Shown: one piece after another, positions 47,034 to 58,728 of the stretch | How positions within the stretch are numbered: the stretch's first letter is position 1 | How the letters are laid out: every line of letters begins with the position of its first letter | DNA from: Pseudofabraea citricarpa | Lineage: Eukaryota > Ascomycota > Leotiomycetes > Helotiales > Dermateaceae | DNA length: 64,000 nucleotides | Direction: 5' to 3' | Assembly (NCBI GenBank): GCA_029641185.1 | Contig: JAPWGK010000024.1 | Coordinates: 1 to 64,000 of the forward strand | Notes under the pieces: generated by a model | The model's input: only the letters and a program-made list of their open reading frames with translations | What the model was told of the DNA's origin: nothing | Databases searched by the model: none | Made by a program: the position numbers and the translations under genes

Positions 47034-48739
47034 TCACTGTTCCTTCATCCGTTTGGTAGGGCGTGAATCGTCTGGCAACCCCGATCTTTTCGTGCCTGGT
47101 AAACTGCTAGTTCGGATATCATTGTCGTCTTGGCTAACCCGACGATGTGGATATTCTGTCTTCATCCCTTCGAAGCAGTTGTTGGATACCTTTTCACCAG
47201 TGCTGAAGAACGGATGCTGTAACGCTGCTTGGGCTGTCAGTCGCTTTTCGGGATCATACTCGAGAAGGGCGGAGAGCAGCTTGTATCCTTCCGCTCCTAA
47301 AGATGCATTTGAGGAAGGGTTAGATGTGGCAGAATGGGTATTGATGGTCGAGAAATACCACTTCTCGAGGCTGGAACCGCCCTTGCTGTGATTCGACGCC
47401 GAAAGGGTTGATAATTGGCTGTACTCGGGCATCGAGACCAAATTCGGCCACGTATTCTTGGATGGCAGACCCATAATCTCGACGATCTTTTGCATCTGGT
47501 TCCTCTGGAAAGGCACAGTCTTTTTGGAGTCCATCTTCGCTTCCTCGCCTTTGAAAATTGGCCGCAGAGAGAGGAGCTCGGCAAAGATGCACCCAATGGC
47601 CCACATGTCGATAGCGGGTGTATAGTGTCTGCTGCCAAGTAGTAGTTCGGGCGCTCGATACCAGATCGTGACGACGACTTTGTCGCCACTAAACAACGAG
47701 TGCAGTGGCTTGTTAAATAAACGAGCCAAGCCCAAATCACCAATTCTGACCTCTCCGGCTGACGTGACCATGATGTTGGCCGGCTTCAAATCTCGGTGCA
47801 GGACCCAGTTGGCATGCAGATACTGACAGCCGTTCAGGAGTTGAAACATGATACTCTTGACAGTTGCTGGTGGTATGGGATGCCGTGTGGGTTGTGTATG
47901 GTGATGTATGATCTGGAGGAGATCATGCTCGGCATATTCAAACACCATAAAAATACACTTATCCTCCAGGATGATCTCAACCAGGCGGATCACATTCACA
48001 TGACTTAATTCAGAACACAGGGCCATCTCTCGCACGGCGGATTGGGAGATGCCCGTATACTGGATCTGCTCTCCCTCCTTGTCTATGGGTACGGTCAACA
48101 TCGGATGCAGGGCAAGGTCCGAACAGACAACACTTACCCGGCTTGAACTTCTTGATTGCAAACTCTCCCGTCTGGCCATGACGGCCGACAGCCTTGTAGA
48201 CACGGCCATAGGTGCCACTGCTGATGAAGCCAATGACCTTGTACCGGTCAATGACACGGACCTTGCTCTGGTATCCAATGTTGTGGCCAACGCCCCTATC
48301 TGTGGGATCTGGGGAGAGGGTTAGCAAAACACGGCGAGAGGCTACGAGTCGACCAACGAAAGGCAGGACGTCTCAGAGGAAACATTGTTGGTTGACACTC
48401 GACACGGACGAGGTGAGTGAGGCCAGATAGCCCGGGCCGGATTAAGTAAGATTTACGGCACAGGCTACGGCGGCATCCTCAGCGCGGGATCGAGTCGAAG
48501 CAACCGGACAGGGCAGGACAGGACAGGACAGAGGAGAGACGAGAAAAAGAAGGGGGAAGAGGAAGCAGCAGCAGCAGCAGCAGGGAGAAGCGAGCAGATC
48601 AGAAGATCAGAAGAGAGGATCACATCTAACCTTGGAAGGCTTGTTGGACGCTTCGCTTGAGGGTCTGGGTCCTGGTAGCGGATGCGGAGGAGGATGGGCC
48701 ACCACCGGAGGAGGGCGCGTTTGTCGATGTCAAGCTCAT
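47034..48739 (-). CDS. ssn3: Ssn3/Srb10 (CDK8-type) Mediator cyclin-dependent kinase
   Basis: Exons on the minus strand are 48739-48631, 48308-48138 and 48082-47034; introns are 322 and 55 bp and the protein has 442 aa. [18 protein letters not shown] (glycine loop), AIKKFKPG (Lys of the VAIK motif), [14 protein letters not shown] (cyclin-binding helix), [10 protein letters not shown] and [11 protein letters not shown] are all present. The metal-binding motif reads DLG instead of DFG, as expected in fungal CDK8 kinases. With cyclin C it phosphorylates RNA polymerase II and transcription factors in the Mediator kinase module. The C-terminus is Ser/Arg/Lys-rich and disordered. The start at 48739 is the ATG nearest the kinase; an in-frame ATG at 48961 would add 74 Pro/His-rich residues. 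The unusually long first intron contains GCA and GGACA microsatellites. Confidence 0.92.
48507..48583. repeat. microsatellites inside ssn3 intron 1
   Basis: A GGACA-type run at about 48507-48530 and a (GCA)n run at about 48563-48583 lie within the 322-bp first intron. Simple repeats like these are common in fungal introns and leaders. Confidence 0.8.
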
Positions 48740-51279
48740 TACGGTATTTTCTGCTGCTGGATGAACATGCGAGCGAACGTGGTGGGCGGCGATGTCAACC
48801 CGCGGCTCGCGGGACGGGGACGGGGACGGATGAACGAGGCAACGAAATGGATGAACGAGGTGGAGTTTCCGGAGGGCTGTTTGGTGGATGACGGATGGTG
48901 GATGGTGGGTGGTGGGTGGTGGTGCATGTAGGTGGGAACGTGGGATGGGATGGACAGACATCAGACATCAGATATCAGACATGAAGCGGCTGATGACTTG
49001 ACTCTCCATCACCGGTAGTCAGCTAGCCTCCGCATTATGAGGACTAATAGTATTAATTCGAACCACTCTATCCCCAAGCAGAGAAACGTGACGGGTGTCA
49101 CATGATTACCACGTGATATGACATAGCTAATTACATCTCATCGCCTTGTTGAGATATTCAGGTTGTTCCAGTTGTATGTCTATATGTATATACAGAGATG
49201 TGTAAATATAGACATATGCATTTACATAAGAGAATGGGTTTCACGCGTCATCTCCTCCGCACCGGCTGCTGAATTCAAGTGATACAAACCCACCGCCGAT
49301 CGAATAATGAATATCCTACATACTATAGTTTCCATGCCTCGTCAGCCGCAACTCAGAGATTGCAATCGTCGCCAGGTGTGCATCCGGTCTCGCTATGCGC
49401 TGTCTGTCTGGTCTCACAAGGCACAATCAACTGGGCTTCACCGGGGGGATGGGCCAGCAAGCAGGTGGGAGAGTGGGAAGGAAAGTGGAAACGACGCAAC
49501 GCAAGCTCAGCATTCTGACTGCCGCTCACGACGATCCATGTGAAATTGATGTGTTTCCAAGAGAGAGACAGACGGGGCCTGGCCGCGAGGACTGTCGATG
49601 AAAAGATGGAGAAAGCTTCTCTCACAAGTCGAGTAACAAGCTTTTCTCTCTCTCCGTGATGGGGGGTAGCGATGTCGATGATGCTGATGCTGGTGATAGG
49701 CGAGGACGAGGTCGAGGGGCGAGGCTCAGCAGGGCTCGTAACTGCTCGTACGCGACGACGCGCGTGTCTGTGTTCGGGAACATCTGAAATTCTAGCGGCG
49801 AGCAAGGAGCGATTCGGAAGCCGTTTCACGAATCTGATGGAGATTAGATGATTGGGGAGATGGGATACTTTACAGTACTGTAGGCTTTTACAGTAATATA
49901 CGGTTCCTGCGGAGGCAGAGCACAGACGGACGGCCAGTGCTGGGTGAGGCGTGGTACTACTGTAGGGTAGGCATGGCATGGTAGGTGTACTGTACTGTAG
50001 TCTATAGGGCCGGCATGGTAGGCTTGTACAGCACCATCTCGTACTGTAGGGGTTCCAGTGCATGACGATGATGTGATGGCCCTGGAGTTACGGTACCGCT
50101 ACCGCTACCGCTACCGCTAATCTAAAAGATCTGGCGTACTTGTATGATGTACGCTGTATCCGACCCGAATCTCCGACACCGACTCTCCGACTTCTGCTCT
50201 TCGTCCCCTCCTCTCTCTCTTTCTGTCTTTCGCTCTCTCCAAGCTCGTGGGATGCTGGAGCTGTACTGTAGCAGTAGAGGCTCGCCCCTGGGCCCTGGCG
50301 TGTTCCCCCTCCCTTAGCCCCTGAACTGCACTGCAAGGCAAGCCCTCAACCGATAACGGGCACTGTTTTTAGCCGCGAGCGTGCCAACCATACTGTAATG
50401 CTTCGTACAGTAGAATACCCTATCGATACTATCGATATGGGCTACCGCTGCTACTGGCTGGCTGAGTCACTGAAAGATTACATTACTTACTTACCGTCTT
50501 CCCAGCCCGAGGGTGAAATTATTCCAAGGCAAAGAGCGCTTGACTGGCCCAACTCGGTGTGGGCCGAGCAGGGAAGGTCGTCTTGTCTCTGCCCTTGGCC
50601 CTGGGTCCAGTGGATTGGCGCACCGCTATCCGAGTCCCATTTTCAATTCTTTGGTTTGTTGACGTCTGCTCTTGCGCTGCTCCAATCTGCAATCTGCATT
50701 CATGGTTCATGATTCACGAGTGAGTGCTGAGATGGTTGGTGTTGGCACCTGAATACTACAAGGCCCTGTCGTCTCGTCTTTTCTCTTCTCTCCTGTCCCA
50801 ACTCCATCGCCAAAAACTCAACCGCTCGCTCGCTCGCTCCTTGTCTTGTGTCTTGTGTCCCCCCAAGACCGCGTAATGCAGTGTACGTCGGACTCGTTAA
50901 CGTAGGGGAACGACGTGACAAAAGATGGAGAATTTCAATGGGATCCCCCTTTTGGAGGGCAGAGTCGTCTTGGCAATCGACATGGGCCCATGTTGCCTCC
51001 CCATCTGGAGCCGCTCTTTTTTTGGATTGGGACGAGATGAGAAGTGTGTGCTGCTGATGCTGGATGAAGTGCATGAATGCTCCCAGTTCTGCTCTGCTCT
51101 GCTCTGCTCTCCTCGACTCGACGCTGCCTCCCACCCTTTCTTATATATCTCTTTTGCTTCGTCCATCACCACCTCTCGCATCGCACGCCATTTCCCTTCT
51201 CGATTGCACCACCTTCCTTCAATTGCCCGCCCGATCCACTCTCCTTAATTGAACCGCCGTCACGTTCGAAAGCCTCATC
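48740..51279. promoter_or_regulatory. 2.5-kb divergent promoter between ssn3 and the sulfotransferase-like gene
   Basis: This GC-balanced, repeat-rich region holds G-rich simple repeats (48800-48930), an ATCAGACATC-type short tandem (48956-48982), a CACGTG at 49110, ten TACWGTA sites at 49871-50412, an ACCGCT hexanucleotide run (about 50091-50117), a CGCT run near 50823-50838 and a CTCTG run near 51092-51113. Long C/T-rich tracts precede the ATG at 51280, as in many fungal leaders. Several open frames, the longest at 49353-50063 on the minus strand, are low-complexity and not convincing. Confidence 0.6.
49871..50412. promoter_or_regulatory. cluster of ten TACWGTA motifs
   Basis: TACTGTA or its complement TACAGTA starts at 49871, 49876, 49889, 49958, 49988, 49993, 50042, 50264, 50391 and 50406. 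Two overlapping pairs occur: TACAGTACTGTA (49871-49882, a perfect 12-bp palindrome) and TACTGTACTGTA (49988-49999). The same 12-bp palindrome recurs at 59119-59130 in another divergent promoter. A protein-binding array is a plausible role, but no factor is known to me. Confidence 0.6.
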
Positions 51280-52254
51280 ATGTCGTTCTCCAAGCAGTAC
51301 AGCCCTAAGCCAATCACCGACATCTTCACCCCCAAGGACACCGACATCAACAGGAGGGAGCTCCGCAGAACAGTCCCCATGCGTGTCCTGATGCTCGGTC
51401 TGGGACGCACAGGAACCAGCTGTAGGTCAATCCAGTGCAACCCCCCTTATCAAAAACCCCCCCCCAGCTAATCATGCCCATTTGCAGCTCTTCGCGCGGC
51501 CATGAAAGAACTCGGATATGAAGATACCTACCACATGATGTCGTGCTCAATTGAGAACCCACCCGATGCCCTGCTCTGGCGCGATGCCTTTGCCGCCAAA
51601 TTCGACAACGGGCCAGCCTTCACACGCGCGGATTGGGATCAATTGTTAGGGCACTGCCAGGCGGTATGCGACTGGCCCGCCGTCGCCTTCGCGGAGGAGC
51701 TGATCGAGGCCTACCCCGAAGCGAAAGTCGTCATGACCACACGCGATGTGCACAGCTGGCACGCGTCGACCATGAAGACCGTGTACTGGCGGGTGATGGA
51801 CCCCGAGTTGCGCTGGCTCTCATACTTCTCCTGGGCCGCGGGCCTGTACTACCCGATGCTGAAGAAGTTCTTTGACGAGTTCTTCAAGGGCGATTTCCCC
51901 GGCCAGGGCAAGGAGATCTTCACCAAGCACTACGAGCATGTGCGCACCCTCGTGCCAAAGGAGCGCCTGCTCGAGTTCAATATCAAGGATGGCTGGGAGC
52001 CGCTGTGCAGGTTCCTCGAGGAGCCCGTGCCCAAGGGCCTCAAGTTCCCGCATGTCAACGACAACTCGGATTTCGTGTCGCGGAGCAAGACCCGCAACCG
52101 CAACCAGATCAAGAATGTCGCTTTCCGATACCTGGTCATCGCCGTCTCCAGCGTTGCCATGTGGTACGTGGTCGCCTTGTTGATGCAGTTGTATGGGGTT
52201 TACGTCCAGGTGGACTTTGTGCCGATTGTTGGTAGTAGCGTTTCATCCCTCTAG
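51280..52254 (+). CDS. sulfotransferase-like P-loop protein with C-terminal membrane anchor
   Basis: Exons are 51280-51421 and 51488-52254; the intron is 66 bp and the protein has 302 aa. The splice restores LGLGRTGTSSLRAAMKELGY, the phosphosulfate-binding P-loop type motif of the fungal sulfotransferase-like family often annotated as P-loop NTPase. VVMTTRDVHSWHAS corresponds to the second cofactor-binding block, and GWEPLCRFLEEPVP is a conserved C-terminal motif. A hydrophobic segment (YLVIAVSSVAMWYVVALLMQ) near residue 275 predicts a tail anchor. The substrate is unknown, and true sulfotransferase activity of this group is not established as far as I know. It is transcribed away from ssn3 across a 2.5-kb promoter. 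Confidence 0.85.
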
Positions 52255-52449
52255 ACCTTTTTAGTGCATCGCCATATTTTGGTTGGGCGCATCGCATTGC
52301 GACCCGGCATTTCTTGTACACATCTTCTTCGTGTGGTTTTCTGGTTATATCATTGTATTGTAGGCGTTCTGGGAAGACATTTTGGAACGCATTACCTCGA
52401 AGAAAAGAGGAATCGTTAGGTGTTATGATCATAGAGAAATAAGAATTAC

Positions 52450-54322
52450 TCATTTATCGTCTTTATCTACCAAGCACAGTGTGATCCGCTCTCCTAAAAG
52501 TTCTAACTCGGACTTTTCTATGTCAGAAGTTTCACCCGCTTCCAAAGCACTCAAAGCCTTCCCCTGAGCCTGTCGCAGGGGTCCGATGTAGAGTTCTTCG
52601 ACCACCAGCAGCATACCCGCTGGGACAACTTGCGAATATTGCTTGCTTCCCAGGAAGAAGATGAAGTTAAGTACAGCCATATGGAATGAAAATGACTGAG
52701 ATAAACTCTGCAGTATTTCTTGATCCGTCGCTTGCGTAAGCGATGAGAGATCGGGAAAGAGATAGGGCTGTACGGCAGCCAGGGCAGCTGACGACCCGAA
52801 GATGTCCTGGGACTTCCGTTCCCTAGCTGTTATGATTTCTTCCTTCAACCATCCAACTGCTGATGCCTTGAGCGATTCATAAGGACAATGCTCAAGAGTA
52901 TCGGATATGAAAGTTAGTCTCAAGCGATCAGTTGGATGGGCATGTAAGACCGAAGATGTTAAAATATGAGCTCCCCCTCGGAGCGTTGGCGAGGAATTGT
53001 TTGCCGACAACAGAGAAAGGGTTTGAAGATGCTGCAGAAAGTCCTCGTCCTCAAGGGGGCCTGAGACGAAATTGTTGGAATTTTCTAACCAAAGCCCAAT
53101 CGCCAACAAAGCATCAATTACCCCAGACGGTTCGCTTCCGATGGTCTCTGGCCCATTGACACCAATAAATGTCTTTACCAGTTTCTCGTGGTCGGGGAAT
53201 ATAGATAGTCTTGGTCGGGGGTTTTTGGCAGCAAAGAGACTTGTCGAAAATACGAAGTATGTCATGAGAAAAAGAGAACCTGCTTTGGACAGTGGAACAT
53301 CATCAGGAGACGATGGATAATTATCCTCAGGATGTTCTTCAGCTGAAACCTTGTCCTCGCCTTTGTGGATCGTATCCAAGAGTATCGGGTAGTCTGCTAG
53401 ACCAAGATCTCGAGCCAGGGCCTAGAAACTGTTACCGTGTGCCACAGATATTAGAATGTGTCGCTTAGCTTACCACCAGCTTTCCAACAATTGTGTCACG
53501 AATCTCAAAACTTGAATCCTCCTTGTACGTCTCTCCCAGACTTTTCCTGCCTGTGACGACCTTCTTTGGTTCAAAATACTCCTGCAGCCTTGCAGCCCAT
53601 TCTACTGGGTTCTCGTTGACATATTCCTCCAACACATGTGTAACAAAGGACTGCAGCAACTTCTGCTGTATGGCTGCCTCAGAAGGATCCTCCTCTTGCG
53701 CTTCTGGATCTGGTGCTTTCGGGCCAAATGCTGACGACGAGGTAGGAATACTGACGCTCGACTTTCGTCCTGGCAATGCAGGCCTCTTTTTCCCCGATAC
53801 TGTATGCACGAACGATAATACCGCCAAGGTTGCTTGATTTGAGGGACGATACGCTGAGAGTATTGACATCAAGGACGTCGACAGGAATCGAGACGGGTAT
53901 TTTGTTTTGATCCTTGGGTGAACGATAGATAAAAGGTCCACCAATATGCAGAACTTTTCGGTGTTCGTAGGCTCGGTCGAATCCTCTGCACTGCCTTCTT
54001 GTCCCTTTCCCTGTTCATTGATGCCCTCGTCATCTTCGTCCAGTTGCAACAGTGACAGAGCTTCAGTTATTTTCAAAATAACTTCGCGTGGATTCCCCAG
54101 CCGCGCAATTGTGCCCAAACATTTTTCAGCACCAGAAATTGGAGTGAGCAGATGTATTAGATCCCAGCCAATGTTCTGTGTTAGCTCTGCATCTTGGAGG
54201 ATGTCGTTTAGGACAGGGAGTATTTCGGGAGAGACGTGAGATTCGAGGATGGTCAGATAGGTGAGATAGTCTGTGGCTGGTGGTAGGCTCTCAGTGATGG
54301 CCTTGATCGGGTCTGTTGCCAT
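52450..54322 (-). CDS. Ybp1/Ybp2-like protein (kinetochore/Yap1-binding family)
   Basis: Exons on the minus strand are 54322-53474 and 53421-52450, with a 52-bp intron and 606 aa. The start at 54322 (MATDPIKAITESLPPATDYL) begins the conserved part; an upstream in-frame ATG at 54400 adds 26 residues without clear conservation. The protein is a helical repeat type, with an acidic low-complexity stretch near residues 120-145 and no membrane segment. The layout, with PPATDYLTYLTILESH at the start and a C-terminal helix-rich half, resembles the fungal Ybp2 family. Its yeast members act in the Yap1 oxidative stress response and at kinetochores. The assignment is by pattern and is moderately certain. 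The splice joins GKLV to ALARDLGLADYPILLDTI. Confidence 0.7.
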
Positions 54323-55120
54323 GCTGGGTGTTGCTCGAGTGTGTGGGATGCTGTCAAGTTGAGGTTGTTGGTAGCGGGGCAGCAGCAGTACTTTCTTCAA
54401 TGACGCACGGCTGCTGGTGGCGCGAGGCTGAATCGTCTGTCAACAGCACGTGAAATCTGGATCCGCATGTTGCAGAATATAAAACTGAGTATGCGTCGTA
54501 CACTCCGTTTACTGACTTTATTCCTTGGTTCTAAACTTACACCTTGGTATCTATACCTAGCTAGGTAATTCGTTGGCTTTTGATAGTTGTCTCCTGTCCA
54601 GCAAATGTGCCCAACCTTGTTTAAGAGGTGATATGCTTTATCCAAGATGATATACTTTTTCATGACATGTATATGCTTTCTTGAGACTATATACTTTGCA
54701 TGATTGCAGCATATGCTTTTCAGTTGGTATTTAGCTTTTAATGGGCGCCGTTCAACGCCTGTTAAACAGCCAAAGGTGGTGGTGGTGAGAAGTGCCGTGG
54801 GGTAGCAGCAGGTCAAGGCTGCAGGTATTATAAAAAGTGGGGCGTCTCACGACAACTTCTTTAATTTTCCTTTTGCAGTGTCAAGCCGGCTACCACGCTT
54901 GTCGCAACTTAGGGAATCTAGCATTGAACACATCTCACGACCGCTAAAGAATGAAGTCTGGGTCGCCGGCATTCACTGGGACGAGGGATAGCATCGACAA
55001 TGGAGGAAGGTCCGGTGCACGCAGTTACTATACCGGCTTCCATTTCTCATGATGGTATGTCCTCCATGTCCACCTCCCCCCCATTCCTCACACAACTGTC
55101 GGCCGCGCATCTTCTTGAAC
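54323..55120. promoter_or_regulatory. divergent promoter between the ybp2-like gene and tbf1
   Basis: It contains a CACGTG at 54447-54452 and a helically phased array of ATATRCTTT motifs at 54631-54719. The part from 55000 on may be coding in tbf1 (see that entry). Confidence 0.6.
54631..54720. repeat. five ATATRCTTT motifs at about 20-bp spacing
   Basis: ATATGCTTT starts at 54631, 54671 and 54711; ATATACTTT starts at 54650 and 54689. The intervals are 19, 21, 18 and 22 bp, close to two helical turns, and the two forms alternate strictly G, A, G, A, G. The spacers are unrelated, so this is not a simple tandem duplication. Confidence 0.8.
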
Positions 55121-57315
55121 ATGTCTATTGAGATGGAGAGTGTGCGAAGGAAGCTGGAGGCTTACCTGACACTCCTTGCAGACCTCCCCATCAAGTACGA
55201 ATCGCCTTATGGCGCCGACGACCTCCCACGAAGCCCCTCACCCTCACACCCTCTTCGCCCCTCCAACCCCACCTCCCCGCCGTCTTTAAAGCGACCTCGT
55301 TCTCCCGAAGACATTCCAGATGCAGAGAAGCGCCAGAAGATCGAAGTACAACCAGACGAGACCTATGACTTGGCCAGCCTTATCGCGCAAGCAACAGCTT
55401 CTGTGACACAGCACTTTGCGCCAGCCGGGAGCCCTCCTCAGTTACAAGATAATGCGCCTCAGACACCCAATCCCGCGTTGGCGCAGCCTTCGGTCGAGAC
55501 CCAAAGCAACAACTACTCGTCGGATCCGTATCTGTATATGCGCGTGTTGAGCCTTCCAATACTGGAGAGCCTGGTAGGCATACATTCCTCCATTGGGAAT
55601 GGATAAGTGCTGACGGATGCAGTCAATTCAAGTCTTGTCGAGGCTCTCGCAAGGACCATACTCAGAAACCATCCTGATGGTTACCAGCCCTACATCCGAG
55701 ATTGGTCAGGCCTATACCACATTGAAGTCGCTCTTCGACCAGACGAAGCAGATCTATACTCGAAGCGAACCGTTCCTCTCAGCAGACGAGCTCAATATCC
55801 ATGAACCTGAGCACCGAGCCACAGTCCGAACGACCAACCTGGCTACTTTTGCATCCAGTGTTTTTGGGGGACAAGATGTTGGGTTCTATCAGCTCAATGA
55901 TCACTTTATTGAAACCTTCACACCAGATGGAGAGCCATTGGAGAAGCAGCCCGGCCTGTTGTACCTAAACTTCAAGACCCAGATGTATCTATCAGCCCTG
56001 TCCGAGGAGGAACAGGAGAGAACGAAGGAGGAGATCTTGGAGAGCTTGTTTCCTGACAGTCTCCAGGACTTGCTTGCGGCAAGACATCCTGCCACACCGC
56101 TAACACAGGCAGAGAATGAGTTTATGGGCGCCATCACAGGTCGGAGGGAATATCTTCTTAACGAGCCAAGCGATCCCAATGCAATTCGTAAGTAGTCCGG
56201 GAAGTTTCTCCTTACTCCACTAATACATTGTAGAGGTGCTCTCGGAGAAGTTTGCTTGGGAGGATTTCTTGCGCAATCTATCTACATATCTGGGGAAGGC
56301 ATATGCACCACTACTTGCGCCCTATATGAAGCGGCATTCCCTCACAGCACCTGTGTCTCCTCCACGTCCAACTTATCAAGACAACACTCTTGCCATGTTC
56401 GCGTCCCAGCATGAACCCGCCACTAAGTTTTCCACCTTGACAGCTGAGGATATTGTAGAGCAAGCCAAACGCGCTGCCGAGGCTGCTTTAGAGAGCGTGG
56501 GATACAGTCAAAGCTTTTCTGCAATACCACAACAGAACGGGGGTATGGAATTTGCGCCCAGCTCCAAAGCGTGTACTAACTTCATTGTAGTCCCACAACA
56601 ACAGACGTTTCAGCAACAAACGAGCGTTAGTACTTACTCGCCGGAATACAGTGGGGGTGCTATTCCATTCCCTACCCAGACTGCACCTACCCAAGTCTTG
56701 TATGAACAGGCACGTCAAGCAGCCGTTGCTAAAGCCAACCCAAGTAGAGGACGACCAGGATTGCCGAGTCAGCGTCGACCATGGAGCAGTGATGAAGAAA
56801 ATGCGTTGATGGCAGGTCTTGATCAAGTTAGAGGACCACATTGGAGTCAGATCCTAGCTTTATACGGCTCGAAGGGTTCGATAAGTGAAATTCTGAAGGA
56901 TCGCAACCAGGTTCAACTCAAGGACAAAGCCCGAAATCTCAAGTTATTCTTTCTGAAGAGTAACATTGAGGTACCGTATTTTCTACAGTGTGTTACTGGC
57001 GAGTTGAAAACGAGAGCACCAAGTCAAGCAGCACGGAAGGAAGCCGAAGAACGAGCACGGCTTGCAACTGACGAAGAGCAGGCTCGTTTCAATGGCAATA
57101 TGGGTTTGCAGGGTAGTATCCAGGATCCTGGTCGAAACGAGGAGCTTTATGACGAAGAGGAGGATGGCAGCTTGAACGACTTTGATGTTCTTGATGCTCA
57201 GAGTCCTGCAGATGCACCTTCGACGTCTTTCAATGCAGAGGATGAGTTTAAGCAACAGCTCATTGCAGCTACGGCTGCCGAGGGATCAACTGCAGTTCAA
57301 GCAACTAGCTTTTGA
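55121..57315 (+). CDS. tbf1: Tbf1-like telomere-repeat binding factor (TRF homology plus telobox Myb)
   Basis: Exons are 55121-55573, 55623-56187 and 56234-57315; introns are 49 and 46 bp and the protein has 699 aa from the ATG at 55121. A Pro/Ser-rich segment with a basic motif (KRPRSP) precedes a TRF-homology-type helical domain beginning near DPYLYMRVLSLPILESL. It extends through exon 2. A single Myb domain lies at about residues 515-580 (RPWSSDEENALMAGLDQVRG...HWSQILALYG) with the telobox-like LKDKARNLK helix. Such proteins bind TTAGGG repeats at telomeres and promoters. The 5' end is uncertain: a frame from the ATG at 55000 reads a coding-like 41 residues up to HLLEHV, then needs a one-base shift near 55125 to continue as IEMESVRRKLEAYL. 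A short N-terminal extension may therefore be missing from this model. Confidence 0.85.
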
Positions 57316-58044
57316 GTGTATTTCTACCCGTGGTTTCGAGCGAGGCGTATTAATTGATGCGGGGTTGGAGTTTGATGATGAACTTCGAAGGATCTATTGG
57401 CGAGGAAACCTTCGATCCTCTGTAGATACCGTAAGCTAAATACTTTCACAAAGAACAATTGATACCCAGACAGTTTGTCAAAGAAACATTAGCCTAGCTA
57501 TACTGAGTATTATGAGAGATCCTCACATTATATGACTATACTATCTACAACTTCACCGCCACAGCGTTAACGACATATATCTACGCCTACTTGAAATCAA
57601 GATGATTAGACCGCCAACCGCATATGAAATATACTACATAAGATTGTAACTCGTGGCAGAAGACGAAATTCTTCGGCCTGGTAGAGGAATTTGATAGCAA
57701 CATCAACCAGTTCCCTTCGAACCCAGATTGGAATACCCCGATCAACACCACACCTCCAACTCTCATTAACCGGTACCTTGCAACCAGAAACAAAAAACAA
57801 AAAAGACTCCATATTATGCAGATGCACACCCTCCCTCATTTCCATTCCTATTATGCCATAGTATTTACTTTCTTCCCCTCCTGCCTCCTCGTATGTTCAT
57901 TCGGTTTTCGTAATTCGCATTCCACCCCAGCCATCCTTATCGGTCATTCAGGGTTCTTTGGAAATTGGGTTTTCTTTCTCCTCAGACAACCCGAGGACTA
58001 TATATCCCTCTTGTCTTCTTCTTCCCCCGATCATGAGTACGAAC
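57316..58044. other. convergent intergenic region
   Basis: It separates the 3' ends of tbf1 and the four-TM gene. A plus-strand frame at 57816-58079 overlaps the four-TM gene's last exon and is probably chance. No repeat or RNA gene was seen. Confidence 0.6.
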
Positions 58045-58728
58045 TCATGAATCTTCTCGATATACCTGATATGCCATAACGATCATCCAGAAGAGAAAGA
58101 TGGTGCCGACCAGTTCGAAAGCCCAAGCCGCCTGCCAACTCTGACCTGTTCAGAAAAACCATGAGCCTTCCATATCTCTCAACGACAAGAGGTAAAGGAA
58201 AAGAGACTTACAGATACTGTGCTGTTGTAAGTACGCCAGTGTTTCCTGATTCGGGCCGCGACTACTCTGTAAGAGGTTGCAATTGGAATTGACGCTGCCG
58301 GTGGGGCCCCAGAGCTCAATGCTCGTCACGATCAGCCCGACCAGCCACAGCACAAACAAGATAAAGCTGCCGAGGATCACGATACCCGGTAGGAGCTGTC
58401 GCTGCGCAATCAGGTAGAGCATAATCAAGATGAAGATAATGCCAAGGGCTCCGACCGTAACCCAGTATGGGAAGTACCTTTTTGATAAAGTAAGTCACTA
58501 AGAAGTTCTCAAAAGAACGGGGCCGGGAAGGCGAGAGAGAACATACCATGGGATACCCAACTCCAACTGATCCTGCACCGATATAAAATTCGCGAATACG
58601 CCGAGGATGGTCGAGGATGCGACGAGCATGATCAGAATCCAGAAATTCAACTGGAGCGCGGGCCAGTGGTATTTGGTGCGAACGCGCTGGATCACCACCT
58701 CAGTCATGGTGCTCTCCGAGGATGCCAT
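58045..58728 (-). CDS. four-TM MARVEL-like membrane protein
   Basis: Exons on the minus strand are 58728-58547, 58477-58212 and 58145-58045; introns are 69 and 66 bp and the protein has 182 aa. Four hydrophobic segments are visible: FWILIMLVASSTILGVFANF, WVTVGALGIIFILIMLYL, IVILGSFILFVLWLVGLIV and ELVGTIFLFWMIVMAY. The loop between the third and fourth holds two cysteines (SNCNLL, HSICQSW). The splice joins GIPW to YFPYW and SIC to QSWQAAWAF, both in frame. Size and topology match small fungal MARVEL-type proteins, which sit in the plasma membrane or vesicles. The specific role is unknown. The start was chosen at the ATG beginning MASSESTMTEVVIQR. Confidence 0.8.

Noticed and set aside
49353..50063. 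236-codon minus-strand frame in the divergent promoter
   Set aside because: Low-complexity Pro/Ser/Arg composition across repeat motifs, with no recognisable family.
57816..58079. 87-codon plus-strand frame
   Set aside because: It overlaps the last exon of the four-TM gene and has no similarity that I recognise.
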